Shown here: piece after piece, positions 11,917-21,553 of the stretch | How positions within the stretch are numbered: position 1 is the first letter of the stretch | Layout: every line of letters begins with the position of its first letter | Assembly (NCBI RefSeq): GCF_033439725.1 | Contig: NW_026944390.1 | Coordinates: 744,001 to 808,000, forward strand | DNA: 64,000 nucleotides | Direction: 5' to 3' | DNA from: Neurospora tetraspora | Taxonomy: Eukaryota; Ascomycota; Sordariomycetes; Sordariales; Sordariaceae | The notes under the pieces: generated by a model | What the model saw: the letters and a program-made list of their open reading frames with translations, nothing else | Databases searched by the model: none | What the model was told of the DNA's origin: nothing | Position numbers and translations under genes: made by a program

Positions 11917-13677
11917 CTACACCCTCAAGCCATTCTCCAGCACCTTCCTCCCCCTATCATCATACACAATCGAGCTGAAAGCCTCAAAGTCGCCGCTGTC
12001 CACCAGATACTCATCATCATCCACGTCCCATGGCAGCAGGCTGTACAGACCGTTGCCCGGCTTAGGCCACAGAGCCGCTAGCGGGTCGTACTCTTCTTCT
12101 TCTCCCTCCTCTCCTCCTTGGTTCTCTTGACTGGTTTCTCTGGATAGAATCACGTCTTTTAGACTCTTGCCGTTTGGTCCGCCCGAGGAGCCCTTTTGTC
12201 CCTTCCCATTGTTGTTGTTGGACCCCTTACTACTACTACTACTGTTGGTAGAAGGATTGGGACCAGGAAATATCGGCAAATCAGGCTTCACCTCCAACGC
12301 AGCCATAACCAACCCCACCAGCTCCTGCGGCGGCAAAGTCGACAAATACGCGCGCTTTTGTTGGGGCGGTTTATCCGCCCAACTTTCCCTACTTTCCCTA
12401 CTCACCATTTTTAGCGATTGCTGCTGCTCTAGTAGTTCCCGTTGTCTCTGCTGCTGCTGCTGCCCCTTCCTCCCACCAGCCAAACCCTTCCCCTGCTCCC
12501 TCTTCGCCACACACACCGAACATACCCAACCCCTGGTCTGATCACGGATGACTTGCGTTTCGATTTGGGGGTCATGACACCGCTGGTGCCAGCCCTCGTT
12601 GCACCCGTCGCAGAACACCATGGGGTTTTGGGCCGGGCTGTGCATACGAGTGCACTTCTTGCACAAGGCTTGCTCGGCTGTGCGCTTGCCGTAGTGATGC
12701 GTCGACGCCGTGCTGCGGTGTTTCTTGTTGGCGGCGTCGACGGCCGCGGGGTTGTAGGTTGTTGGCTTGAGGACTTGGCGGCCGGATTTGGTCATGGTGA
12801 GGAGGGAGGTTTGGGCAGCGCCGCCAGCAGCGCCTGAGGGGGTGGAGGTGGCGGCGGCGGCCTCTTCGGGTTCGGATACATCGGAGAGACTGGAGAGACT
12901 GCTAAGCTCGTCCGCGTCTTGTTGCTGCTTGATGCGTTTCTTTCTGTGGCCGGTGGGCTCTGCTGCTGCTGCGGCTTTGCTGGCGTTGGGGGGACGTCCG
13001 ACTGGATTTCCTGTTGATGTCTTGACCTTTTTGGGTTTGCTTTCTGCGGCGGCGGCGGCGGGCTTGGGTGGCTTGACCACTGAGACTTTGCCTGACGCGG
13101 TGAGGCCGCTGTTGATGTTCTTGATAGCACTTGTTGTGCCGCTTTTGAACGTTAAGGATTTGTGTTTTGGAGGCGGCGGCGGTAGCGGTAGTGAGAGGTT
13201 TGTTGAGCTTGAACCCAAGGCAGCAGATGATGGTATTGTCCTTGGCAGAGAAAGGTTCTTGACTGTCGTCGTCGGTGCTGGTGTTGGCATCTTAATGCTC
13301 GGCAGGATCAGGGGCATTTTTAAGCTCATGGAAGTTGAGGTTTTCAGCCCCGTGCCCGCAACCAGCCTCTTCTTCGCGTCCTCGAACGTATCTTGCTCAA
13401 GCTTGATAGTTGTAGAACTGCTGCCCGTGAGCACTGTCGTTTTCGATGATACGACTGAACTGAAACTGCCGCCGCCATCATTCTTTCCCTCCTTGGCCTT
13501 CAGACGCTGGAGGATGAGTTGAGTAGCGGCCGAGAACTGTGGTACGTATGGCCGTGCCGACGAGGTGGATGCGGAGGACGAAATGGTGGGCCCCGAACCG
13601 GGAGTCGGAGTCGGAGTCGGCGTCGAGATAGCCGGCGTTGTCGGCTTCGACGCCGGTTGTGGTGTCTGGTCTGTCAT
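11917..13677 (-). CDS. PHD-finger chromatin protein
   Basis: Single exon, 586 residues. The first 330 residues are low-complexity Ser/Thr/Pro/Ala with basic clusters (KPKKVKTSTGNPVGRPPNAS resembles an AT-hook core; HRKKRIKQQ is a likely nuclear signal). A C4HC3 PHD finger lies at about 339-390: CKKC, then CDGC, GWHQRCH and CSVC, with the aromatic GW expected before the His. A Gln-rich segment follows, then a conserved helix (KRAYLSTLPPQELVGLVMAALE). The C-terminus, with DYEYLVDSG-like residues and SIVYDDRGRKVLENGLRV, looks conserved. PHD fingers usually read histone H3 tails; which mark is read here cannot be told. The role in transcription or chromatin is inferred. Its stop is convergent with cot-1, and the CoA-transferase gene lies behind it on the same strand. 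Confidence 0.85.
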   Translation of the reverse strand: MTDQTPQPASKPTTPAISTPTPTPTPGSGPTISSSASTSSARPYVPQFSAATQLILQRLKAKEGKNDGGGSFSSVVSSKTTVLTGSSSTTIKLEQDTFEDAKKRLVAGTGLKTSTSMSLKMPLILPSIKMPTPAPTTTVKNLSLPRTIPSSAALGSSSTNLSLPLPPPPPKHKSLTFKSGTTSAIKNINSGLTASGKVSVVKPPKPAAAAAESKPKKVKTSTGNPVGRPPNASKAAAAAEPTGHRKKRIKQQQDADELSSLSSLSDVSEPEEAAAATSTPSGAAGGAAQTSLLTMTKSGRQVLKPTTYNPAAVDAANKKHRSTASTHHYGKRTAEQALCKKCTRMHSPAQNPMVFCDGCNEGWHQRCHDPQIETQVIRDQTRGWVCSVCVAKREQGKGLAGGRKGQQQQQRQRELLEQQQSLKMVSRESRESWADKPPQQKRAYLSTLPPQELVGLVMAALEVKPDLPIFPGPNPSTNSSSSSKGSNNNNGKGQKGSSGGPNGKSLKDVILSRETSQENQGGEEGEEEEYDPLAALWPKPGNGLYSLLPWDVDDDEYLVDSGDFEAFSSIVYDDRGRKVLENGLRV

Positions 13678-14235
13678 GGTGGTGAATGTTGGATGTAAAG
13701 ATAGGCGGGTGTGTTATATGGTGGTCATAATCTGACCTGATACACGATCGGTGTTAGTGGTTGGTTGCGACTGACATCTGGAGTATGCGCAGACTTACTA
13801 ATGATATCGTGCTGTGTTCATGACTACTCTTCTGCCGAAAATGTCACGAAATCCTCCTTCTGATTTTTGTCGAATAACTCTCCATGACACACCTTTCCAC
13901 GAGAAAGAATTTTTCGTCGCTGTGCATGAAGAGAAAAAGAAGTGGGAGAACCTGAAAAGCGGGAGTTGAAGGAAGTGAATGGTGTCGCGGCTTCCCGAAA
14001 ATGGGATGTCTAGAACCTGGGCTTGAACATGGGGAGGCCGGAAGGGCATTCACAGTGCAGTTGTAGCTCACTGTAGCGACAGCATTGACCACACGTGAGA
14101 CGCACGTATTACCCTAACCCTTCCACTCGTCAAAACAAAATCGAACGATGTTGTAGGGGCATCCTTCATTTTGGATGCTGCGCTAACAACAACTCGACAA
14201 GTATAAACCACCCATCTACACTACCACGATAACCA
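13678..14235. other. Intergenic between the PHD gene and the CoA-transferase
   Basis: This should hold the PHD-gene promoter and the 3' end of the CoA-transferase gene. Short minus-strand frames have no motifs. Nothing else is seen. Confidence 0.4.
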
Positions 14236-15735
14236 TTACCTAACCACTCCCTTCTCCTTCAGCTGCCGTATTTGCTCGTCGCTCAAGCCTACATGCTCCC
14301 TCAAGACCTCGTCGGTATGCTGTCCTAGTGTAGGTGGCGGACTTCTAATCGTGGGACTCGTCTCCGAGTACTTGACAGGCGAGTTCACCATCTTGATGGG
14401 CCCGCACTCTTCATGCTCTACCTCAACCACCATGTTGCGAGCAAGGGTGTGCTCGTGAGTGAGGGTGGTGAAAACGTCATTAATCGCAGCATAGGGCATG
14501 CCTTTACCCTCAAAGATGTCAAGCCATTCTTGAGTGGTCTTGGTCTTTGTGGTCTTCTCGATCTCCGCCTCAAGCCCGACCCGGTTCGCTACCCGCTGCG
14601 CGTTAATCTTGTACTTTGGATCATCCTTCCATTCCGGACGACCCAGCCCGTCGCATAAGATTCCGAACAAGCGGTCGTTCCCTCCGCCCAAGAGAATGTC
14701 GCCATCCTTGGTTTCGAATGCCTTGTATGGAACAATTGAGGCTACTGTTGTTAGTGGTCCGTCGCTCAAGAGAAGGATCGAAAATGGGACACTTACGATG
14801 GGCCGTTCCCCACCGACCAGAGTCTTTTTTTCCACTGATCAAGCAGCTGCTTGCGATGTTCGCCAGGGTGGCCGTCTGGCAGTCGCTCAAGCACGCATCA
14901 ATCCATTGTCCTCTGCCGGTTTTGGCACGGGCAAGCAAGGCCGCCATGATACTGTTGCTCGTATACAATCCGGTGGTGAGATCCGTCACGGCCACGCCAA
15001 CCTTGACCGGTGGCCCATCCCTACTGCCGGTGATGTGCATGAGGCCAAACTCGGCTTCCACCATAACATCGTAGCCAGCCCGACTTGAGTACGGCCCAGT
15101 CTGTCCGTAGCCGGTAATGGATGCGTAGATGAGTGCTGGGTTAATCTGGCGGAGGGTCTCATAGTCCAAGCCGTACTTCTTGAGCGATCCGGGGACGTAG
15201 TTTTCCACGAGGATGTCACACTTGGACGCCAACTTTTGCAGAATCTCCACGCCCGCTGGATCTTGGAATGAAAGGGCAAGCGACTTCTTGTTTCGGTTGA
15301 CTCCTAGGAAGTACGCCGATTCACCCGGTCCCTCCATGGACGAACCGGACTTGTAGCTGGCATACGGTGGCCCCCATGCTCGAGTATCATCACCTCTTAC
15401 GGGATGTTCGACCTTGATTACTTCTGCGCTCAAAGGGTCTCAGCTGGGGCTCTGACAGTTCGGGGCCGATAGACTCACCCAAGATCTCCTAGAATTTGTG
15501 TACAGTAAGGCTGTATGGAAGATCATGTTAGCTCATCCTGGCCTAAGGGTAAGTTGCCTTGCCTTCTTACCCCAGCCAGCACTCTGGTCATGTCTAGCAC
15601 ACGATAACCCTCAAGAGGAAGCGTTCCATCAGCGGAACGGACTGAGGAGCTGGCGAAGCAACGGCGAGTTGTCGCCGGAATAGAGCGGCTCAGCGCCGTA
15701 GCACGGGCGGCCTTGAACAAACTGCGGTGCATCAT
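14236..15735 (-). CDS. Mitochondrial family III CoA-transferase (CaiB/BaiF, SUGCT-like)
   Basis: Four exons: 15735-15571, 15510-15479, 15428-14797 and 14741-14236, giving 444 residues. Exon 2 is only 32 bases. The first 31 residues are rich in Arg, Ser and Ala with no acids (ending RRCFASSS), a typical mitochondrial presequence. Family III motifs follow: LEGYRVLDMTRVLAGPYCTQ at the front, then GDLGAEVIKVEHP, DDTRAWGPPY, VNRNKKSLAL and ASITGYGQTGPY. Asp215 in VTDLTTGLY is at the place of the catalytic aspartate that forms the acyl intermediate in formyl-CoA transferase. Length and mitochondrial targeting match human SUGCT, which moves CoA from succinyl-CoA to glutarate or hydroxymethylglutarate; the exact substrate here is inferred. 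The last acceptor could be CAG or CAGTAG; the latter restores the family's HPSIVPY motif. Confidence 0.85.
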
Positions 15736-16597
15736 ATCGTACAGAGTCTACCACGACAAAACAAGAACCAAAGTATCATGAATGCTACTTTATACCACAT
15801 GGGCTCCGTGGCGATCGGTGGAGAATAACGGAAGCTATTCCCGTTCCTTCCCCGCAGTCCCGGCGGTCCAGCCACCGGATCCCGAGGTTTACAGTGCACC
15901 TTCCAGCGCCATTCCGGTATTGGAACGGCAGGCGCCCACAAACTCAGCGGCATCGGCCACGATAAGGCGAGCCCCACCGATGCCGCAGTAGTATCGTTAT
16001 TCGGGATGATAGTAGACAAGACACTTGAGTTCATCATTGAAAGTGGACATTGAGTATATGTTCTTCTTGTGGTGTGATGGAAACGATGGCGCCATGACCG
16101 TATGCGCCATATTGAAGCGGCTCTACCAAGGCAAGGAGGGACACTGTGCCTATCCGCGGTCTCGAGATGTAGACAACTGGTTCACAGCTGGTCAACAAAA
16201 AAAGTCACAAGGCAGCTAACCCAAAATATGAAATCAACATATTTCATAAGTTGTATATGAGTCTCGACTTCATTGTTTTTGTGTTAACGTCAACTCCAAC
16301 TTCCTGCATTATCGTTGAACACTTGTAGAAGGTTGACAGCTGCCAATCAGCTGACCAATCAGAACGCTCGTTTCGTCTCGCCTGAACGTTCTTTCTCAAC
16401 TTTTCCACAGCGCGTCTTGGGGGAGTCCACCTGTCCATCAATTACACCTGATATCATCCATCATCGAAACCCATCGCCACTGTCCATCGTCTTACTTATC
16501 TCGACCACATTTCTGCCACGGCACACACACATACCAAACTTCAAGCCGACACAAATTCTAGCCTGACAAGAAGAAATACAACAACACCGAGAACAAC
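15736..16597. promoter_or_regulatory. Divergent promoter region of the CoA-transferase and SF3A2 genes
   Basis: 862 bases between two divergently transcribed genes, with no reading frame worth calling. Two CCAAT boxes, annotated separately, sit on the SF3A2 side. Confidence 0.45.
16343..16359 (+). promoter_or_regulatory. Pair of CCAAT boxes upstream of SF3A2
   Basis: CCAATCAG at 16343 and CCAATCAG at 16355 are 12 bases apart in the same orientation, about 240 bases before the SF3A2 ATG. CCAAT boxes bind the HAP/NF-Y type complex in fungi. Function here is inferred from motif and position only. Confidence 0.4.
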
Positions 16598-17341
16598 ATG
16601 GATTACCAGAACCGCGCGGGCTCCAAATTCGGCGGCGGCGGCGTAGCCTCCCACTCCGCCACCAACGCCGACCGCCGCGAGCGTCTGCGCAAGCTCGCCC
16701 TCGAGACTATCGATCTCGACAAGGACCCCTACATCTTCCGCAACCATCTCGGCTCCTTCGAGTGCCGTCTCTGCCTGACAGTCCATCAAAACGACGGCTC
16801 CTACCTCGCCCACACCCAAGGCAAGAAGCATCAGACGAACCTAGCGCGCCGCGCCGCCCGCGAGCAAAAGGAAGGCAAAGGCGAAGTCGACCCCCAAACG
16901 GGTCTACCCGTCGGCGTCGTCGGCGCGGGTTTCGCCGCGCTCGGCTTAGGTGCCGGCGGCGTGCGCAAGAACGTGGTCAAGATCGGTCGACCCGGATACA
17001 AGATCACGAAAGTGCGCGACCCCATCACCCGCCAGCAGGGATTGCTGTTCCAGCTGCAGTACCCGGATATTGCGACGGGCGTCACGCCCAAGTGGCAGGT
17101 CATGAGCGCGTTCAGCCAAAGGGTCGAGGAGCCCGACAGGAACTACCAGTACCTCCTGGTGGCGGCGGAGCCGTACGAGACGTGCGGGTTCAAGATCCCG
17201 GCGCGCGAGCTGGACAAGCGCGAGGACAAGCAGTTTGAGTTTTGGGACCCGGATAGCAAGGAGTACTGGGTGCAGATCATGTTCATGACGGAGCGCGAGG
17301 AGCGGTTTAATGCGGCGCCTGGGTTGACGGGGAGGAGGTGA
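16598..17341 (+). CDS. Splicing factor 3A subunit 2 (SF3A2/Prp11)
   Basis: Single exon, 247 residues. The N-terminus MDYQNRAGSKFGGGG is the characteristic opening of SF3A2. A matrin-type C2H2 zinc finger spans about residues 54-78 with Cys56, Cys59, His72 and His78 (ECRLCL, AHTQGKKH). The C-terminal half contains GRPGYKITKVRDP and LLFQLQYPDI, then the conserved block with VEEPDRNYQYLLVAAEPYETCGF split by short linkers, and ends NAAPGLTGRR. SF3A2 is part of the U2 snRNP SF3a complex, which helps U2 bind the intron branch site in the nucleus. It lacks the long Pro-rich tail of the animal protein, as yeast Prp11 does. Confidence 0.95.
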   Translation: MDYQNRAGSKFGGGGVASHSATNADRRERLRKLALETIDLDKDPYIFRNHLGSFECRLCLTVHQNDGSYLAHTQGKKHQTNLARRAAREQKEGKGEVDPQTGLPVGVVGAGFAALGLGAGGVRKNVVKIGRPGYKITKVRDPITRQQGLLFQLQYPDIATGVTPKWQVMSAFSQRVEEPDRNYQYLLVAAEPYETCGFKIPARELDKREDKQFEFWDPDSKEYWVQIMFMTEREERFNAAPGLTGRR

Positions 17342-18508
17342 TTTGGTTTACTCTTCTGTTATTGTTTCAGGAGAACGGTTCTTTCTGGTTCGAATGGGGA
17401 AAATATGCTTGGAGTTTACGGCGTTCTCTGTCATTATTCGTGTCACGGTCAGCGCCGCTTCGGCTTCCCGGACGTACCCGAAGTCACATTGAGGTCGCAT
17501 GAGGACCCTTCCCGCTAGAAAGAGGATGGAAGGGGGATGTATGATCACTGGAAGTTGCGTCGCGGAACAGGTCACGATCCGGTCATCGGCCTTCGTCCAA
17601 CGGCGACCTGACTTGGCATTACGCAAATCCAAGGATGCTTTAGACGTACGGCCTGTCTGAAGCACGACGATGGCCGTTGAGCATGGGCGACGAATCCGGA
17701 CCGCTCGCAACCGCACAGGGAAACGGGGCATTTGGTACGGACGGACATCTTCGCACGGGCCGGGGACTTGCACGATACCAACATCACCGACAGAAAGGAG
17801 TTTGAGATTGTTGTAAGGCTATATATACAGACTCGGAGTTGCGTGTTCCCTCCAAGCTGACATATAAAACAGACCCGATGAGCGGACATTACGCCCATTG
17901 TCGCGTTCTCTCAATGCCACCGTGAGTGCATCTTTTTCTTCCTCGATACTTGGTGATGTGAAGTGACTTGTATGCTGTCTCACCGGTGAAGTAGGCGACA
18001 CAGATAGTTTTGCTACCGTAGCTCGTAGATGTCTGTCACAACTCCACGTTCAATTCTCTATGTACAACGAAACCTTCTCTAGACTACGTAATCAAACAGA
18101 GCAAAGGAGCGCTGCACTAACAGCCTCCTCCCATCTCGTAATACATGCTTCCGAACCCATCCAAAGACCCCTTAAAAACCAAGCTCAGATCTGCCTTTTG
18201 TACATCATTGTCGAGAGCAAGTGGTATTGCGAAAAGACAACAGCACAAGCAAGGAGAGGCGAGCGAGCCGAGCCCCGGGAAGGGCTTCGATCTTGCAACA
18301 AAACCAAAACCACGACGGCACGGAGCCCAGCAAAATACGCAAGCCCTTCACAAGCAAGGGTTGTCGGATTTGGTTGGACCGGTGACTCGGAAGTATCTGT
18401 AAGAATCATCACCGCAAGGTTCTAGGGGTCTTGGACTATTCCCAGATTCGGATTTGGAAGCAAGCCGTAGAGTGGGTGGACTGAACTCGGTCCATGGGGA
18501 TTTTGGCT
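17342..18508. other. Intergenic 1.2 kb; no gene supported
   Basis: A 141-codon minus-strand frame at 17348-17773 and shorter frames exist but show no motif, no repeat and no helix pattern. The region lies between the converging SF3A2 and asparagine-synthetase-like genes. Confidence 0.35.
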
Positions 18509-20609
18509 TTAAGAAATCAGGGTGGTTCCCTTTACCCGTCCGCTTTCCATCTTGGCGGTTCTTGCGCCGAATTGAATCTGTGTTTAGAGACATCAGTCAG
18601 CATATGCTTTCATCGCAATGAGACCCGGGGGAATGTGCCAAACTTACAGCCCTCTTCTTCTCCTTCGCCACACCTTCCATACCCAACTCCAGAGCAAGCA
18701 GCCTCAAAACTCTCTTGCCAGCCTCGACTTCCCCTCCCTCATTCTCAAAGTCACACTTCTCCCACGCCGGCGTGTCCATCGCCCACCTGACCAGCCTCTC
18801 GTCCAGATAAGGAAACCTCACCTCCTTACTCCAGTGCGACATGGCCCGATCATCTCGACCAAGGTTCCGCTTGCCCAGACGACCAACGTCTAGCAAGAGT
18901 TCGTCAACAAGGCCGGCGTACCCGGCCCGCTCATAGGCGGACGGGTGGCGGGAGTAACCGCCGAAGAGCTCGTCAGCTCCCAGGCCCGACAGGAGGACGC
19001 GGGCGGGGGAGGTGTACTGCTCCTCCACCCGGCCGTCCAGGTGGGTGCACGAGCCTTGGCCGCGGGCGGCGAAGTAGAGGGCGTAGCCGATGGAGAGATC
19101 CATTTCGGTGTTGTGCGGGTAGATGAGGGAGATGACCTGTTGGCGGTGGGAAAGGGTTTCGGTGTAGGGGACGTTTACCTGGTAGGAACCAAACATGTTA
19201 GAGAAAATGTAACGGTGTGAATGATGAAGATAATAGCGAACGGAAAACAAGAGCTCGACGGCAACTTACAGCTACAAACCGAAAGGCCCGTCCAGGACAG
19301 ACTCTCTGCAGCTCGGCGAACGATTTCCTGCCAGTAATTCTGTCGGGACAGGCCTCGTAGAAGTCGATGCTATCGACATCGACCTCACCATTGCCGCCGT
19401 TGTTCTTGGCATGATCCTTGCGCAGCTGGGCTACAACGCGCGGGTTTTCAAACGCCACGTTCAGGAGATCGATCCCTTGCTCCGGGTCCATGACCTCGTG
19501 GGCCAGTCTTGCAAGGACGGTGCAATCCAGACCTCCGGAGAAGAGCACCGCGACGCGAGTGTCGTGTGCCACCTTGTCTGCACCTGGAGGCTGTGGGATG
19601 TTGAGGACGCGCAGAGACAGGGAGTCGATAAGTTGTTGCTTCAGCGCCGCCACCGAGGGCGAAGTCGCTGACAGTGGCGCGTAGCCTGAGGCGGGAGGGA
19701 GAGACTTGTTGAATCTGCCTATGCTGGAAACCTGTAGAGAGAGAGAGTAGTGAGTTTGAACAACACCCTTACCCATGTATAGCCATGCCGCGCGGATTCG
19801 AAGATACGAAATGCAACACAGGAAAATCACAGACGGCAACGCAAGGTACTCACAAACTCGGCGGGGTCAACGCCCTCGATCCAATCCCTCCGCAATGGCT
19901 CCAACACCGCAGGTGTTACACCCTCGCCTGACGAAGGCAACAAGCCCAAATCAAGCACATAAATCCCATCAGCCTCCACCTCCTTCCACCCGATGGCAGT
20001 AGCATTGGCAGTAGCGTTGGCGTTGTCACCACCACCAGCCACCCCCTCCGCAACACTCGAAAACACCACCTCTCCGGTTCGCTCATCCCTCTTCATCATA
20101 AGCGACCTCCTTCCCAGCCGGTCCCTACCAAAGAAAACTTTGCGGCCCGCTTCATGCCAGTAAACAAAGGCAAACGGACCTTCAATGGCCCGGAAAACAT
20201 CCAGAATTTTCTTTTCTTTTTCCTCCTCTGTTGAAGAAGTAGCAGTAGCAGAAGCACTAGCTTCCACTTCCCTCAACAGCCGCCAAATCTCCTCTCCATC
20301 GTTGCCACTGACGGGTTCACCATTGATGCGCCACGCCTCACCGTTCCAGCAGAGTACGGAACCTTTGTCCGTGTCTGGGCAGGAGAGAGGCTGTTTGGCG
20401 ACGTGGTCGCCGCGGAGAGCGAGGACGGTGGATGTGAGCTTTAATTTCCAGCTGTCCGAGGAGTCACTGGTGGTTGAAGAGGAGGAGGTGACGCGCCTCT
20501 CAACCTGGCCGAGGTAATCTGGACCGCGGTTGCAGAGACAGCGGGTTAGGTCTGGGGAGGCGGTGTGGGTGATGCCCGGGGGAGTGAGGACGGCGTGGAT
20601 GCCGCACAT
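18509..20609 (-). CDS. Asparagine-synthetase-domain protein (ASNSD1-like)
   Basis: Four exons: 20609-19854, 19731-19270, 19178-18648 and 18577-18509, giving 605 residues. The start MCGIHAV puts Cys2 at the N-terminus as in class II glutamine amidotransferases. NRGPDYLGQVERR, RGDHVAKQPL and NGEAWRINGE are further amidotransferase motifs, and GPFAFVYWHEAGRKVFFGRD fits the domain end. The second half has the ATP-binding loop SGGLD at 317-321 and later LLSGLGADELFGGYSRH, followed by EVRFPYLDERLV, both of the asparagine synthetase fold. The C-terminus KKRAIQFGARTAKME is completed only by the last small exon. The divergent spacing and Ser/Thr insertions match the ASNSD1 group (yeast Yml096w) rather than true asparagine synthetase, so its reaction is uncertain. 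Confidence 0.88.
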
Positions 20610-21018
20610 TGTGGGCGGAGATGATGGTGGAATGAAGACAAAATGGAGGGGTTTGGAGGGGTGAGCGTTGTGCAGTTGAGATTTGGCTCGCGCAACGTGA
20701 GGTTGAAGGCCAATGTGCATAAGACGTCCGTGCGTGTAGTGCGATGAAGTGCTTAGTCAGCGGACTGAAATTTGAGAGCCGCATTCAACGGCGTCAACAA
20801 GATGCATGAAATGTCAGGAAGAAGACCCTCAGATATGAATTTGTATATCGTATGTCACTGAAAGTGAGTGGTCTGATGGATGCAGGGTCTGAACCAGAAA
20901 TGGCCATGCAAAAGAGAAAGCCAAAAAGACAAAAAAGAGAACGGAAATTTGAGACAAGAAAGACAGGCTGAGAGACCTCCGGCAACGAAGGAAAAAAGTT
21001 AAGAAAAAAAGAAGATTT
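20610..21018. other. Upstream region of the ASNSD1-like gene
   Basis: This is non-coding sequence between the ASNSD1-like ATG and the tRNA. It contains the poly(T) terminator of the minus-strand tRNA at its right edge (A-run on + at 21003-21010). Confidence 0.5.
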
Positions 21019-21090
21019 TAGCTGCAACTCGTTTCGATCGAGTGACCTCCGGGTTATGAGCCCGGCGCGCTTCCGCTGCGCCATGCAGCT
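21019..21090 (-). tRNA. Initiator tRNA-Met (CAT)
   Basis: 72 bases without intron. The acceptor stem AGCTGCA pairs with TGCAGCT, with discriminator A. The anticodon loop is CTCATAA with anticodon CAT, and the anticodon stem ends in three G:C pairs (GGG/CCC). The T loop is ATCGAAA, with A in place of T54 and A at position 60. The A1:T72 pair, the three G:C pairs and the A-type T loop are hallmarks of eukaryotic initiator rather than elongator tRNA-Met. A run of seven T follows within 20 bases on the minus strand and would stop RNA polymerase III. Confidence 0.97.
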
Positions 21091-21553
21091 TTTTGAGCTG
21101 TTGATGAAACGTCATCTGGACGAAACCTTTAAGTATGGCTCTATGAGTCACAGTCAGGTGGAAATTCCCAGGTGTCTCTCGGGAGATGTTTGAGCCGAAC
21201 ACGGAACGCAACGCACAATAGCAGATGGCGAACAAAGGTATCAAAGGTATCACCAACCAATGGTAACAAGAAGTTTAAACAAATGGTGTCTAATCATGTA
21301 TCGATAAGTGGTATCTCAGGCTGTATTAATTCGATAACCCCCAACCGTACGTTCCCATACTCCCAGCCCCTCAATGTCAAGACTCAATCATTGAGCCCTC
21401 CAAGGCGCCAACACGCATTGCGAGCGTGAACTGACTGCTGCATTCCTGTCTAGTGTTCTGTGAAAGGATGGTGTCCAGTGTTTACTGGTCTGGCTTTGGA
21501 AACCTGCTTCTCTACAGCCAAGCCAACTTCCACCTATTCAAGTCTTTGCCCAT
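21091..21553. other. Intergenic between tRNA-iMet and the VPS9 gene
   Basis: Non-coding; this is the 5' flank of the minus-strand tRNA and the 3' end of the VPS9-domain gene. No motif-bearing frame is seen. Confidence 0.45.

Noticed and set aside
12767-13522. 251-codon plus-strand frame opposite the PHD gene
   Set aside because: It reads the complement of Pro/Ser/Thr repeats; no independent support.
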